Positions 53,401-62,317 of a stretch of DNA of 64,000 nt are shown here, piece by piece. Source of the DNA: Billgrantia montanilacus (GTDB lineage: Bacteria > Pseudomonadota > Gammaproteobacteria > Pseudomonadales > Halomonadaceae); NCBI RefSeq assembly GCF_003336675.1, contig NZ_QPII01000016.1, positions 1-64,000 on the forward strand. The letters run 5' to 3'. Below the pieces are notes generated by a model, which was given only the letters and a program-made list of their open reading frames with translations, did not search any database and was not told the origin of the DNA. Every line of letters starts with the position of its first letter. Position 1 is the stretch's first letter. A program made the position numbers and the translations under genes.

Positions 53401-53517
53401 TCAGTGCTTCTTCTTGCGATGATGGTCGCGGATTACGAAGCCGACCCAACCTGCCATGAATGCGATCATCATCGCGACGGTGACCAGCCCGAAAATTACT
53501 GCGTCATCCCAGTACAT
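53401..53517 (-). CDS. Small single-span membrane protein, 38 residues
   Basis: This short gene starts at ATG 53517 with GGGGAGAG at good distance and ends at TGA 53401. The product begins M-Y-W-D-D-A-V, has one strongly hydrophobic helix (V-I-F-G-L-V-T-V-A-M-M-I-A-F-M-A-G-W), and ends with a basic, His-rich tail R-D-H-H-R-K-K-K-H. A strong terminator follows. The clean gene structure argues that it is real. Function unknown; size and tail recall small regulatory or respiratory subunits. Confidence 0.7.
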   Translation of the reverse strand: MYWDDAVIFGLVTVAMMIAFMAGWVGFVIRDHHRKKKH

Positions 53518-53662
53518 GGTGTTCTCTCCCCGTCTCCGATGCGATGACTGCACTGTAGCGCGGCAACGCCGGGGGAAAACTGACCTGTATCAATTTTGCA
53601 TCTACCCGCTATCCAGCATGATCCCGAATTTGATGCAGGTCAGTTTTCTGAGCCTTTCGGCT

Positions 53663-54169
53663 TCAGGGGAGCTTGCGGTCCTCGACCTGGGAGGGGTCGA
53701 CATCCGGCGGCAGAGGGTGGCCCTTGGCCAGTTCGGCACGATTTGCCTCACGCACCGTGAGGACCTCGAGCCGGTAGTGCAGGGTGCGTCCGGCCAGGGG
53801 ATGATTGGTGTCGATCCGCACCGTGTCGCTACTGACATCCAGGATGGTGACGACCTGCGGACCATCATCGCCCGCGGTCTGGAAGCGCATCCCCGGGGCC
53901 AGGTCATCCATGGGAAAGGCGGCGCGTCCCACCTCCTGCACCAGTGCCTCGTTACGCAGCCCATAGGCCTCGTCGGGCGCCAGGGCCACCGTCAGCTGAG
54001 CCCCCTCCTGCTGGCCCTCCAGGGCACGCTCCAGCCCGGCCATGATGTTGTCATGACCATGCAGGTACTCCAGCGGTGCCGATCGGGCCCGCGAGTCATC
54101 GAGTACGGTGCCCTGCTCGTCACTCAACACATAGTGCAGCGTCACGACCCGCTGCGGGGCAATTGTCAT
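53663..54169 (-). CDS. FKBP-type peptidyl-prolyl isomerase, SlyD-like
   Basis: A 168-residue cytoplasmic protein. The FKBP/SlyD pattern is visible as VVTLHYVLSDEQGTVLDDS, P-L-E-Y-L-H-G-H-D-N-I-M-A-G-L-E and A-P-D-E-A-Y-G, followed by the IF insert domain (about 75-125). It lacks the His-rich metal tail of E. coli SlyD. Ribosome site AAGGAG. Confidence 0.92.
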   Translation of the reverse strand: MTIAPQRVVTLHYVLSDEQGTVLDDSRARSAPLEYLHGHDNIMAGLERALEGQQEGAQLTVALAPDEAYGLRNEALVQEVGRAAFPMDDLAPGMRFQTAGDDGPQVVTILDVSSDTVRIDTNHPLAGRTLHYRLEVLTVREANRAELAKGHPLPPDVDPSQVEDRKLP

Positions 54170-54243
54170 GGTGGCTTTCTCCTTGAGGTATCAGATTCGA
54201 CACTAGCACCTGGCAAGCAAGCGCAACCAGCGATCCCGGAAGC

Positions 54244-54783
54244 TCAGCCCTGGGGACGTAACTGGGCCACGGGCATCACCAGCTGCTGCTGACGGTTCAA
54301 CAGGTTGAGCAGCACAATGGCACGCTCCTCGCCCTTGTGGCTGGCGAAGACTGCCTGCAGGTCCTTGAACGGACCCTCGGTGATCTCGACGATCTCGCCA
54401 GCGCGAAAATAGACATTGGCGGTGGCATTCTGGTCTTCGACCCCCTTTTCGCGAAGCGTCTCGACCAGGGCATCCTCTACCGGCAGCGGCTTGTCACCAA
54501 AGGTGACGATCCTCAGTACGCCGCGAGTGGAACGAATCGGTCGCCAGTTGCTGGCCACACGATCCAGGCGAATGAAGATGTAATGGGGAAACAGCGGTTC
54601 ATCCAACCAGACCAGCTTGCCGCCACGCTTCTTCTGCACCTCCAGCACCGGGTGAAAGAGGTCGTAGCCCTGGTTCCCAAGGTGTTCGGCGGCACGAAAG
54701 GACTCCCCCCCCTTGCACTGGATGACATACCAGCGCGGTTGGTCATCCTCGACATCGACCGGTGGGCGTTCGGAATCGCTCAT
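54244..54783 (-). CDS. rfaH: Transcription antitermination protein RfaH / NusG paralogue
   Basis: A 179-residue NusG-like protein. The NGN domain shows W-Y-V-I-Q-C-K-G-G-E, H-P-V-L-E-V-Q-K-K-R-G-G-K and F-P-H-Y-I-F-I-R-L, and the C-terminal KOW domain G-E-I-V-E-I-T-E-G-P-F-K-D-L-Q-A-V. It is not in the nusG context (no secE or rplK), which favours RfaH. It relieves pausing in long envelope operons that carry an ops site. Start 54783 has CAGGAG. Confidence 0.9.
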   Translation of the reverse strand: MSDSERPPVDVEDDQPRWYVIQCKGGESFRAAEHLGNQGYDLFHPVLEVQKKRGGKLVWLDEPLFPHYIFIRLDRVASNWRPIRSTRGVLRIVTFGDKPLPVEDALVETLREKGVEDQNATANVYFRAGEIVEITEGPFKDLQAVFASHKGEERAIVLLNLLNRQQQLVMPVAQLRPQG

Positions 54784-54950
54784 GAAGGGCTCCTGATCGG
54801 GATATCCTGCTGGTATCGCTGCCGGGGCTCTGCAACAATCGACCAGCCGTTGCATACCGCTCGCCCCGCCGAGCGGTGGCCATTCTAACATTGTTGACCG
54901 TCATCGGGCGGCCCCACAAGGCCACCGAGCCACAAGGAGCGGCATACCGA

Positions 54951-56318
54951 ATGTCCACCCCTATCGCCCGCCGCAGCTGGCGTTCCGCCCTGGCCATCTA
55001 TCTACGCGCCCCCGTCATCACCATGCTGTTTCTGGGCTTCTCCGCCGGGCTGCCTTTCCTGCTGGTGTTTTCGACGCTTTCCGCCTGGCTTCGCAGTGAC
55101 GGGGTGGAGGTCGCGGCAATCGGTTTCTTCTCCTGGATCGGGATCCTCTACTCAATCAAATTCTTCTGGGCACCCATTGTCGACCGCCTGGCCCTTCCCG
55201 TGCTGACTCGCCGGTTCGGCCAACGGCGTGGCTGGATGCTGCTGGCCCAGGCCATGATAGCCGCTGGCCTCATCGGGCTGGCCAGCCTCGATCCCAATCA
55301 GAACCTGATGCTGGTGGCCGCCTTCGCCCTGCTGGTTGCCTTCGGATCGGCCACCCAGGACATCGCCATCGATGCCTTTCGCATTGAATCCGCCCCGGAT
55401 GATATCCAGGCTGCCATGGCATCGACCTACATCATCGGCTATCGCGGCGGCCTGTTGGCCGCCGGCGCCGGCGCCCTTTACGTGGCATCGTGGATCTCCT
55501 GGGAAGCCGCCTACCTCACCATGGCCGCCCTGGTGGGCATCGGCGTGATCACGGTACTGATACGCCCCGAGCCGGAGCGACTGTCACTGACGACCCAACT
55601 GATACATGAACCCCGGGTACGTGCCTTCATTCGTGCCAGCCGCGGTCAGCCGCGTCACCTGCGCCGCCTGGGTGCCTGGCTGATCGGCGCGGTGGTCTGC
55701 CCCTTCACCGACTTTCTGTCGCGCCACCGCCTCAAGGCGCTATGGCTGCTGGTATTCGTTGCGGTATTCCGCATCAGCGATCTCGCCATGGCCTCCATGG
55801 CCAACCCTCTCTACATAGACCTGGGCTTTTCGCTGGCCACCATCGCCAATGTCACCAATGTCTTCGGTATCGCCATGAGCATCAGCGGCGGCATCCTGGG
55901 CGGACTACTGGTGGCACGCTACGGTATCGGGCCGATACTGGTGCTCGGCGCAGCCGCGGCGACCCTGACCAACCTACTGTTCGCCGCCCTGGCTCTGGCC
56001 GGCCAGAGCCTGCCGATGCTGGTCATGGCCATCGTCGGCGACAACCTGGCCAATGGCCTGGCCAGCGCGGTATTCATCGCCTTCCTGTCGAGCCTGACAT
56101 CGAGGGCCTACACAGCGACTCAGTACGCACTCTTCTCGTCGCTGATGACCCTGCCAGGCAAGTTCCTGAGTGGTTTTGGCGGTCTGGTCGTGGCCGCGGA
56201 GGGCTACGCCACCTTCTTCGTCATCGCTACGGCGCTGGGGCTACCGGCCATCGCACTGGCGATCTGGATCAGTCGCGACCAGGAGCTGGTACCGCGTCCA
56301 TCGGCCCCGGCCGCCTGA
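54951..56318 (+). CDS. ampG: Muropeptide permease AmpG
   Basis: A 455-residue MFS transporter with 12-14 helices. The N-terminus has Y-L-R-A-P-V-I-T-M-L-F-L-G-F-S-A-G-L-P, and the family motif S-A-T-Q-D-I-A-I-D-A-F-R is clear. It imports anhydro-muropeptides for wall recycling; the window also has amidase and lytic transglycosylase genes. Start 54951 has AAGGAG at 13 nt. Confidence 0.93.
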   Translation: MSTPIARRSWRSALAIYLRAPVITMLFLGFSAGLPFLLVFSTLSAWLRSDGVEVAAIGFFSWIGILYSIKFFWAPIVDRLALPVLTRRFGQRRGWMLLAQAMIAAGLIGLASLDPNQNLMLVAAFALLVAFGSATQDIAIDAFRIESAPDDIQAAMASTYIIGYRGGLLAAGAGALYVASWISWEAAYLTMAALVGIGVITVLIRPEPERLSLTTQLIHEPRVRAFIRASRGQPRHLRRLGAWLIGAVVCPFTDFLSRHRLKALWLLVFVAVFRISDLAMASMANPLYIDLGFSLATIANVTNVFGIAMSISGGILGGLLVARYGIGPILVLGAAAATLTNLLFAALALAGQSLPMLVMAIVGDNLANGLASAVFIAFLSSLTSRAYTATQYALFSSLMTLPGKFLSGFGGLVVAAEGYATFFVIATALGLPAIALAIWISRDQELVPRPSAPAA

Positions 56319-56363
56319 CATCCGAGAGGTGAACGGCACGGGCCTCCCCGAGCCGGCCCCCGG

Positions 56364-58181
56364 TCAACGTGAGAGATGGGTCTGTAGCCAGGCCAGGGCG
56401 CCGGGCGTGGCGCGCCACTGGTCGCGCATCAGGGTTCGGTACTGCCAGGCTTCGGCGCGGGTTCCCGGCTCGGCGACGCTATCCTGCCCCGTGGGCACCG
56501 GGCGAGGGTTCTCGGCACAGAGCATGGCCAGGGCGTGGGCGTTGTGATCGGCCACCTCCTGCAGCACCACCTCGGCCTCTTCCTTCTGCGCAAGGCGATA
56601 GAAAGCCAGCGCGCGGCCCATCAGCATGCCCAGCACTGGCGCCTCTTCACGCCGGGTCTCGGTCAACTCCAGCGCTTCCCGGTCGCGCCCTTCACGCAGG
56701 AGCTGGTCGAGGACCAGCTCCTGCAGCCCCAGGCTGTCCTGGTCGTCGAGCGTCAGTAGCCGTTCGGCCAACCGGCGCGACCGCTCCCGGGCACCGCGCT
56801 CCATACCCACCACCAGCGCCAAACCGGTACGCAACAGCACCGCATTGTCGGCACTGTCCCACAGGAAGGGGCCGTCACCCTCGCCACGGATGCGCTCAAG
56901 CCATCGCTCCAGGCGGTCGGCAAGCGGCTCGAACAGGCTAGGGGACATCCATGGAAGGCTGCCGAAGCGGCTGGTCAGCGCCAGCGCCAGGGATTGGACG
57001 ACACGGGGTGAATCGAGCCATTCGGGGTGAGCGCAGAGCTGGTGCAGCCAGGTACCGGCTTCGCCCCAGGGATCACCCTCGAAGCCAAGCGCACTCTCCT
57101 CATCGACAGCCACCTCGAAATGCACTTGCCAGGCGGCAAAGAGCGTGTCCTCCCGAGCGTTGCTGTGATATTCCAGCTCACCTTCCGCGCTGTGGCGGAT
57201 ATCAAGCCCCGGTGCAGGCGGCAGCTCGGCCAGAAGGGCCTGCAACGCTGCCAGTGGCTCGGCCAGATCCTCCTCGGCGTTGAGCAACTGATCGGCCAGA
57301 GTCGCGCCTGGATTTTCGGCCAGGTCGGCCAGGAATTGAAGCTGGTCGGGCTCCAGCTCGCCCTGACGCTCCAGGCGGCGGAACCAGAAGCGTGCACGCT
57401 CAGCAGCCTCCTGCTCGTGGCCTTCGTGAAGCAGCAGCATGGCTTCGATATAGGCCAGGGTGGGCGAGTCGGGCAGCGCCTGCTGGGCACGCACGAAAGC
57501 CTCCCGGGCGCTGTCCAGGTCGTCGCTGTCCAGGTGCATCAGGCAGAGACGCTCCAGGGCAACGCCGCGAAGGAACAGCGGGCCTCGATCAAGCACCTCA
57601 TCGAGCAGGTCGGCTCGCTTGCGGTTGAAGCCACGCTCCTGGTAGAGGTCGATCAGCAGCTCGAAGGCCGGTTCGGCCTGTACCGGCAGCCGCGACCAGT
57701 CGCCGCGATGAAACAGCGACTCAAGGATCTGCTGGGCGCGTCCACGCTGGCCGGTCTCGGCGGCGATCAGGCCGGCCTCGAGCAGAGCCTGGGCAGGCGC
57801 ACGCCCGCTGTTCAAGGCGGCCTTGAGGGTCGGGCCCTTCCAGTCACGCAGCGACAACATCCACATCAGATGGTCGGGGACGTCGGCAGGCATCGCCACC
57901 GCACCGCAGCAGTGCTTGGTCTTGCGCCCAGAATCGCACCAGCAGGGTTCATTGCGCCCCGGGCGCGCCAGGGGCTCACAGGCAAAGTCGGCACGTTCGA
58001 GCGGGGTCTGACACCACAGCTCGGGAGCCAATGCCTGGGCCATAGCCAAGTCGCCGCCCATCAGGACGGCCCCCTCTTCACGCGCCCAGGCCATAAATGC
58101 CGGATACTGCTCGTCCTCACGGATCGCCGTCAGTGCCCCCGAGGCAAAGCCCAGAAGCTGTTCCACCCATACTGCCAGCAT
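56364..58181 (-). CDS. SEC-C motif protein with TPR-like repeats
   Basis: A 605-residue protein. Residues about 80-100 form a SEC-C zinc motif (R-N-E-P-C-W-C-D-S-G-R-K-T-K-H-C-C); its N-terminal block is YecA-like. The rest is helical repeats with TPR character, acidic, up to the C-terminus. SEC-C domains bind zinc and in SecA contact SecB and the ribosome. ATG 58181 has GGAG at 7 nt, unlike 58211. Its role is unknown. Confidence 0.87.
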   Translation of the reverse strand: MLAVWVEQLLGFASGALTAIREDEQYPAFMAWAREEGAVLMGGDLAMAQALAPELWCQTPLERADFACEPLARPGRNEPCWCDSGRKTKHCCGAVAMPADVPDHLMWMLSLRDWKGPTLKAALNSGRAPAQALLEAGLIAAETGQRGRAQQILESLFHRGDWSRLPVQAEPAFELLIDLYQERGFNRKRADLLDEVLDRGPLFLRGVALERLCLMHLDSDDLDSAREAFVRAQQALPDSPTLAYIEAMLLLHEGHEQEAAERARFWFRRLERQGELEPDQLQFLADLAENPGATLADQLLNAEEDLAEPLAALQALLAELPPAPGLDIRHSAEGELEYHSNAREDTLFAAWQVHFEVAVDEESALGFEGDPWGEAGTWLHQLCAHPEWLDSPRVVQSLALALTSRFGSLPWMSPSLFEPLADRLERWLERIRGEGDGPFLWDSADNAVLLRTGLALVVGMERGARERSRRLAERLLTLDDQDSLGLQELVLDQLLREGRDREALELTETRREEAPVLGMLMGRALAFYRLAQKEEAEVVLQEVADHNAHALAMLCAENPRPVPTGQDSVAEPGTRAEAWQYRTLMRDQWRATPGALAWLQTHLSR

Positions 58182-58285
58182 CGCAGTCTCCGCCAATCCC
58201 GAAAGCCGCATATTCTAACAGGGAAGCGCCGTTTCATGTGGGTTGCAAATGCATGTTCAAACACCTGGCCTTGGGTCGCCCCTCA

Positions 58286-58494
58286 GGGAAATGCTGCACA
58301 AATCGACGAGCGAGATGAAGCGCAAGGCGCACGGAGCACAGAACCGAGCGAAGCGACAAACAGCCGGAGGCTGGCCCCGAAGGGGCGAGAAGCCGAAGGC
58401 TGCGAGTCAACCGGAGCATATGGGGTATATGTGAGGATTCCGAGCACCGCGCAACGCAGCGATTCGCTCGCACAGTCATTTGTGCAGTGTTTCC
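58286..58494. repeat. Interspersed palindromic element, copy 2 (209 bp)
   Basis: On the minus strand it begins GGAAACACTGCACAAATG right after the TGA of the AarF gene and ends ATTTGTGCAGCATTTCCC. It matches copy 1 in both ends and the central CATATACCCCATATG. It has about 66 additional bp made of three small hairpins (such as GCCCCTTCGGGGC). It encodes nothing. Confidence 0.85.
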
Positions 58495-59739
58495 TCAGCC
58501 CCGCGCCCACTCCAGCAGCGGCCGGGTACGGGAGTGCATGTCCAGCCTTGCGCCAAGACGCACGAGATTCCAGTAGTGGCCGTTGAGGGTGCGCGACAGG
58601 AGCAGGATGTCTGCCGGCGGCTGCAGGCGATCCATGGCGGCCCACACCTTGGGGCTGAGCTCCCGTAGCCGACGATGCATCCGTACGTCGGCAAAGTCCT
58701 GCACGCCCGGCTGAAACAGCGGCACTACCGCCTCGGCGGCCTCGCGGTACAGCGCCAGGGGCGCCCCCTGTCCCTGGCGTCCGCCGAGTTGGCGCAGGGC
58801 GTCGTCCATGGCCATGGGATCGTTGGCCAGTGCGGCATCGAGTAGCGCCATCATCGCCTTCAAGTGGGCATCCGCCACCGGTATCACCGCCCCAAGGTCA
58901 TAGATCACCAGACGCCCCTGCTCGTCGGCGGCAAAATTGCCGGCATGGGGGTCGGCATGCAGCTCGCCATGGGCGAACAGTTCCTCGGTGAGCCAATCGG
59001 CCAGCGTCGTGGCGATGCGCTGGCGCGTGGCGTCGTCTCCGAGCTCCAGTTCACGCAGGGGCGTACCGCCCACGTGGCGCATGGCCAACACCCGTGGACC
59101 GGACAGATCGGGCAGCGGTTCGGGAATCACCAGGCCGTCGAGATGCGCATAGCGCTCGCGGTAGCGTGCCAGGGCACGCGCCTCGGCCTGGTAGTCCAGT
59201 TCGCTGCGCAGGCTGGCGGCAAGTTCCTCGAACAGCGCATCGAGCCGGGCTTGAGGCACCTTGAGCCAACGTCCGAGCCGCATGATACGCCGCACCTGCG
59301 CCAGGTCGCCCTCGAGGATCTCGGGCAGCCCCGGGTATTGCACCTTGAGCACCAGCGTCTCACCATCGTGGGTGATTGCCCGGTGCACCTGCCCCATGGA
59401 GGCACTGGCAAAGGGCCTGGGTTCAATCTCGCGGAAGTGGGTGTCCAACTCGCCGTACTGCTCGACCAGGGTACGCCGGATGCCCTCCCATGGCATGGGC
59501 TCGGCCTGGCGCTGGAGACGCGCCAGTTCGTCGACGAGATCGGGCGGCAGCAGGTCATCCCACTGCGCCATGATCTGAGCCAGCTTCATCGCCGGCCCCT
59601 TCAGTTCGGAGAGCCCCTCGAACAGTGCTTCGCCCAGTGCGCGCCAGTCGGCCTGACCGCCGAGGCGCGTGCGAATCACGGCGCCACCCGTGCGGGCACC
59701 AAGCCCTAGCAAGCGCCGTGTTCTTCCGCGTTCGCGCAT
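58495..59739 (-). CDS. ABC1/AarF (UbiB) atypical kinase family protein
   Basis: A 414-residue protein. Family motifs are K-G-P-A-M-K-L-A-Q (KxGQ type), A-S-A-S-M-G-Q-V-H-R-A (the Ala-rich nucleotide loop), L-D-Y-Q-A-E-A, and G-E-L-H-A-D-P-H-A-G-N-F with D-L-G-A. UbiB members support ubiquinone synthesis. This copy is outside a ubi cluster and shorter than UbiB, so it may be an accessory homologue. Start 59739 has GGGGAG. Its stop abuts the repeat. Confidence 0.9.
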   Translation of the reverse strand: MRERGRTRRLLGLGARTGGAVIRTRLGGQADWRALGEALFEGLSELKGPAMKLAQIMAQWDDLLPPDLVDELARLQRQAEPMPWEGIRRTLVEQYGELDTHFREIEPRPFASASMGQVHRAITHDGETLVLKVQYPGLPEILEGDLAQVRRIMRLGRWLKVPQARLDALFEELAASLRSELDYQAEARALARYRERYAHLDGLVIPEPLPDLSGPRVLAMRHVGGTPLRELELGDDATRQRIATTLADWLTEELFAHGELHADPHAGNFAADEQGRLVIYDLGAVIPVADAHLKAMMALLDAALANDPMAMDDALRQLGGRQGQGAPLALYREAAEAVVPLFQPGVQDFADVRMHRRLRELSPKVWAAMDRLQPPADILLLSRTLNGHYWNLVRLGARLDMHSRTRPLLEWARG

Positions 59740-59845
59740 ATCACCGCTCCCCTTCCGGTTGCCTTGAAACAACAAAACAATGATACAGCAATTGTACAAC
59801 TGGAAAGCAGGGTGACATCTGGCGGATGGCACGCATTACTGTAAG

Positions 59846-59890
59846 AATGTCCATACCTAAAATATCCATACCCAGAATTCCCATGGCTCC
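59846..59890. repeat. Three 15-bp tandem repeats ahead of topB
   Basis: Units at 59846, 59861 and 59876 share the pattern AAT-N-TCCATACC. They end 3 bp before the topB start and so lie in its leader. Confidence 0.65.
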
Positions 59891-59893
59891 GAC

Positions 59894-61822
59894 ATGCGAC
59901 TGATCATTGCCGAAAAGCCCAGCCTCGCCCGGGCCATCGCCGACGCCCTGCCGGCAAGTGCACGACGTGAGGAGGGCGCCCTGCACGCCGGCGATACCGT
60001 GGTCACCTGGTGCCTGGGACATCTGCTGGAGCAGGCACCGCCCGACGCCTACGACCCCGCCTACAAGCAGTGGCGGCTGGACCACCTGCCGATCCTTCCC
60101 GAGCGCTGGAAGCTGGCGCCCCGGCCCAAGGCTCGGGGCCAACTGGCGGTGATTCGCCGGTTGCTCAAGGGGGCGCGTGAGGTGGTGCATGCGGGAGACC
60201 CCGACCGGGAAGGACAGCTGCTGGTGCAGGAAGTGATCGAGCATCTTGGCTGGAAAGGCCCGGTGTCGCGCCTGCTGGTCAGCGACCTCAACCGCCCGGC
60301 GGTACAGCGCGCCCTGGCCCGCATGGAGGATAACAGCCGCTATCATGCGCTTTATCGGGCCGCCGAGTCCCGGGCCAGGGCCGACTGGCTGTACGGTATC
60401 AACCTCACTCGCGCCTGGACCCTGACCGGACGCCAGGCCGGCCACGACGGGGTACTCTCGGTCGGCCGTGTGCAGACGCCGGTGCTGGGGCTTGTGGTTC
60501 GTCGCGACGCCGAAATTCGCGACTTCGTCCCCTACCCTTTCCATGTGCTGTGGGCCGACCTCACCGTCTCAGGCGGCCAGCTACGCGCCTGGTGGCAGCC
60601 TGCCGAGTCGCACCGGCTCGACGAGCAGGGGCGGCTGCTCGAACGTCCCCCCGCCGAGGCCCTGGCCGCTCGCCTGCCCGGCGCCGAGGGCCGCCTGGCC
60701 TCCCTCGACGCTCGCCAGAAGCGCCAGGCCGCCCCGCTGCCCTATTCGCTCTCGGCGCTGCAGGTGGACGCCGCACGCCGCTTCGGGCTCTCGGCCAAGG
60801 GGGTGCTGGATATCTGCCAGCGACTCTATGAGCGCCACAAGTTGATCACCTACCCGCGCTCCGACTGTCGCTATCTGCCCGAGGATCATCTTGCCCAGGC
60901 ACGCCGCACCCTGGAGAGCGCCTGTCACAGTGACGCCACGCTGCAGCAGTGGTTTGCCGGAGCGGACTTCACGCTGCGCTCCAAGGCTTGGAACGACAAG
61001 AAGGTGGGCGCCCACCACGCCCTGGCACCCACCGGCAAGCCGGCGGACCTGGGGCGGCTGGAGAAGGCCGAGGCCGATGTCTTCCGATTGATAGCCCGCA
61101 ATGTCCTCGCACAGTTCTACCCCGCCCTGGAGACCCGCGAGGTAAAGGCCGAGTTCGTGATTCTCGACGAGCGCTTCCGGGCCAGCGGGCAGGTACTGCT
61201 GCAGCCCGGCTGGAAGCCGCTGTTCACCACCCGCGACGAAGCGCCGCCACTGCCGCCGCTCAGCGAAGGAGAAGCCTGTCGGGTAACGGACTGTGCCGTC
61301 GAGGATCGCGAGACCCGCCCCCCGGAGCCCTTCACCGATGCCAGCCTGATCAAGGCGATGATGAATATCGCCCGGTACGTCGACGACCCGGCCGTTCGCC
61401 GCACGCTGCGCGAACACGACGGCCTCGGCACAGAGGCGACACGTGCCGGCATCATCGAAACGCTGCTGGAACGGGGCTACCTGGTCCGTTGCAGCAAGGC
61501 GCTGCGCGCCACGCGGCTGGGCAGCGGCCTGATCGCTTCGCTACCCGAAGCAGCCTCCCGCCCCGAGCGCACCGCACTGTGGGAACAGCGGCTGGGCGCC
61601 ATCGCCGAGCAGGACGCGGACCCCGCACCCTTCATGGCCTCGCTGATCGCCGACCTGCAAGCGCTGCTGGCCAGCGCCGATGCAGCACGGCTGCGCAGCG
61701 CCATGGCGGAAGCCCGGGGAGAAGCGGGGCCGACCGTGTCGGCGTCCCGGGGAAGAAGCAGCGGCAAGCCCCGCCGCAGCAGGAGCCGCGCCGCGCCCAC
61801 TCGCAAGCGACGCACCCGCTGA
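59894..61822 (+). CDS. topB: DNA topoisomerase III
   Basis: A 642-residue type IA topoisomerase, near the 653 of E. coli TopB. Toprim is visible as L-I-I-A-E-K-P-S and H-A-G-D-P-D-R-E-G, the S-V-G-R-V-Q-T-P block, and the active Tyr in L-I-T-Y-P-R-S-D. The C-terminus is a basic tail (GKPRRSRSRAAPTRKRRTR). It decatenates and relaxes DNA. The start has a weak ribosome site and lies directly after the 15-bp repeats. Confidence 0.95.
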   Translation: MRLIIAEKPSLARAIADALPASARREEGALHAGDTVVTWCLGHLLEQAPPDAYDPAYKQWRLDHLPILPERWKLAPRPKARGQLAVIRRLLKGAREVVHAGDPDREGQLLVQEVIEHLGWKGPVSRLLVSDLNRPAVQRALARMEDNSRYHALYRAAESRARADWLYGINLTRAWTLTGRQAGHDGVLSVGRVQTPVLGLVVRRDAEIRDFVPYPFHVLWADLTVSGGQLRAWWQPAESHRLDEQGRLLERPPAEALAARLPGAEGRLASLDARQKRQAAPLPYSLSALQVDAARRFGLSAKGVLDICQRLYERHKLITYPRSDCRYLPEDHLAQARRTLESACHSDATLQQWFAGADFTLRSKAWNDKKVGAHHALAPTGKPADLGRLEKAEADVFRLIARNVLAQFYPALETREVKAEFVILDERFRASGQVLLQPGWKPLFTTRDEAPPLPPLSEGEACRVTDCAVEDRETRPPEPFTDASLIKAMMNIARYVDDPAVRRTLREHDGLGTEATRAGIIETLLERGYLVRCSKALRATRLGSGLIASLPEAASRPERTALWEQRLGAIAEQDADPAPFMASLIADLQALLASADAARLRSAMAEARGEAGPTVSASRGRSSGKPRRSRSRAAPTRKRRTR

Positions 61823-61829
61823 TCGAGGG

Positions 61830-62033
61830 TCAGCCTTTCCGCAATAGCAATCCGATACCGGCGACGGCGGCAACGGCACCGGCAATAAACAGCCAAAGTG
61901 TGGAATCGGTGAATCGGCCAGTGAATGTCTCGTACACCTGATCCTCGAGGCCCTGGGAAGATTGGTATCCGAAATACAGCAAGACCGCACCGACCACGAG
62001 TAGTACAAGGCCGATGATCTGGTTGGTCGACAT
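61830..62033 (-). CDS. DUF3185 small membrane protein
   Basis: A 67-residue protein with two membrane helices (IIGLVLLVVGAVLLYFGY; STLWLFIAGAVAAVAGIGLLL), linked by a D-Q-V-Y-E-T-F-T-G-R-F-T-D loop typical of DUF3185. Start 62033 has AGGAG. Function unknown. Confidence 0.85.
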   Translation of the reverse strand: MSTNQIIGLVLLVVGAVLLYFGYQSSQGLEDQVYETFTGRFTDSTLWLFIAGAVAAVAGIGLLLRKG

Positions 62034-62317
62034 AGGGATCGCTCCTGTTTCTGCTGAGGTATCGGGAGGCATCCACCCGTTCAGAGGGGCCTGGGGTGTA
62101 CGACGCTTGTACATTCCCAACCCACTCGTCATATTGAACCATAGTATTAGCAAAATAGTCTGTTTAGCATCCGGTCCTGTCATCAGACGCGCGCGATCTA
62201 CTTAAACCATAAGACCCCACACACTCCTGACGGGTTTAACTCAACATCATCCCTGACCGGCCGGGGGAGTGGCCGCCAACAGCTCTCTGCCGCTTGTCAT
62301 CTCGAAATAGGCCTATC

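Noticed and set aside
57027..58586. 519-codon open frame on the plus strand
   Set aside because: It is antisense to the SEC-C gene and runs through the palindromic element; no family pattern.
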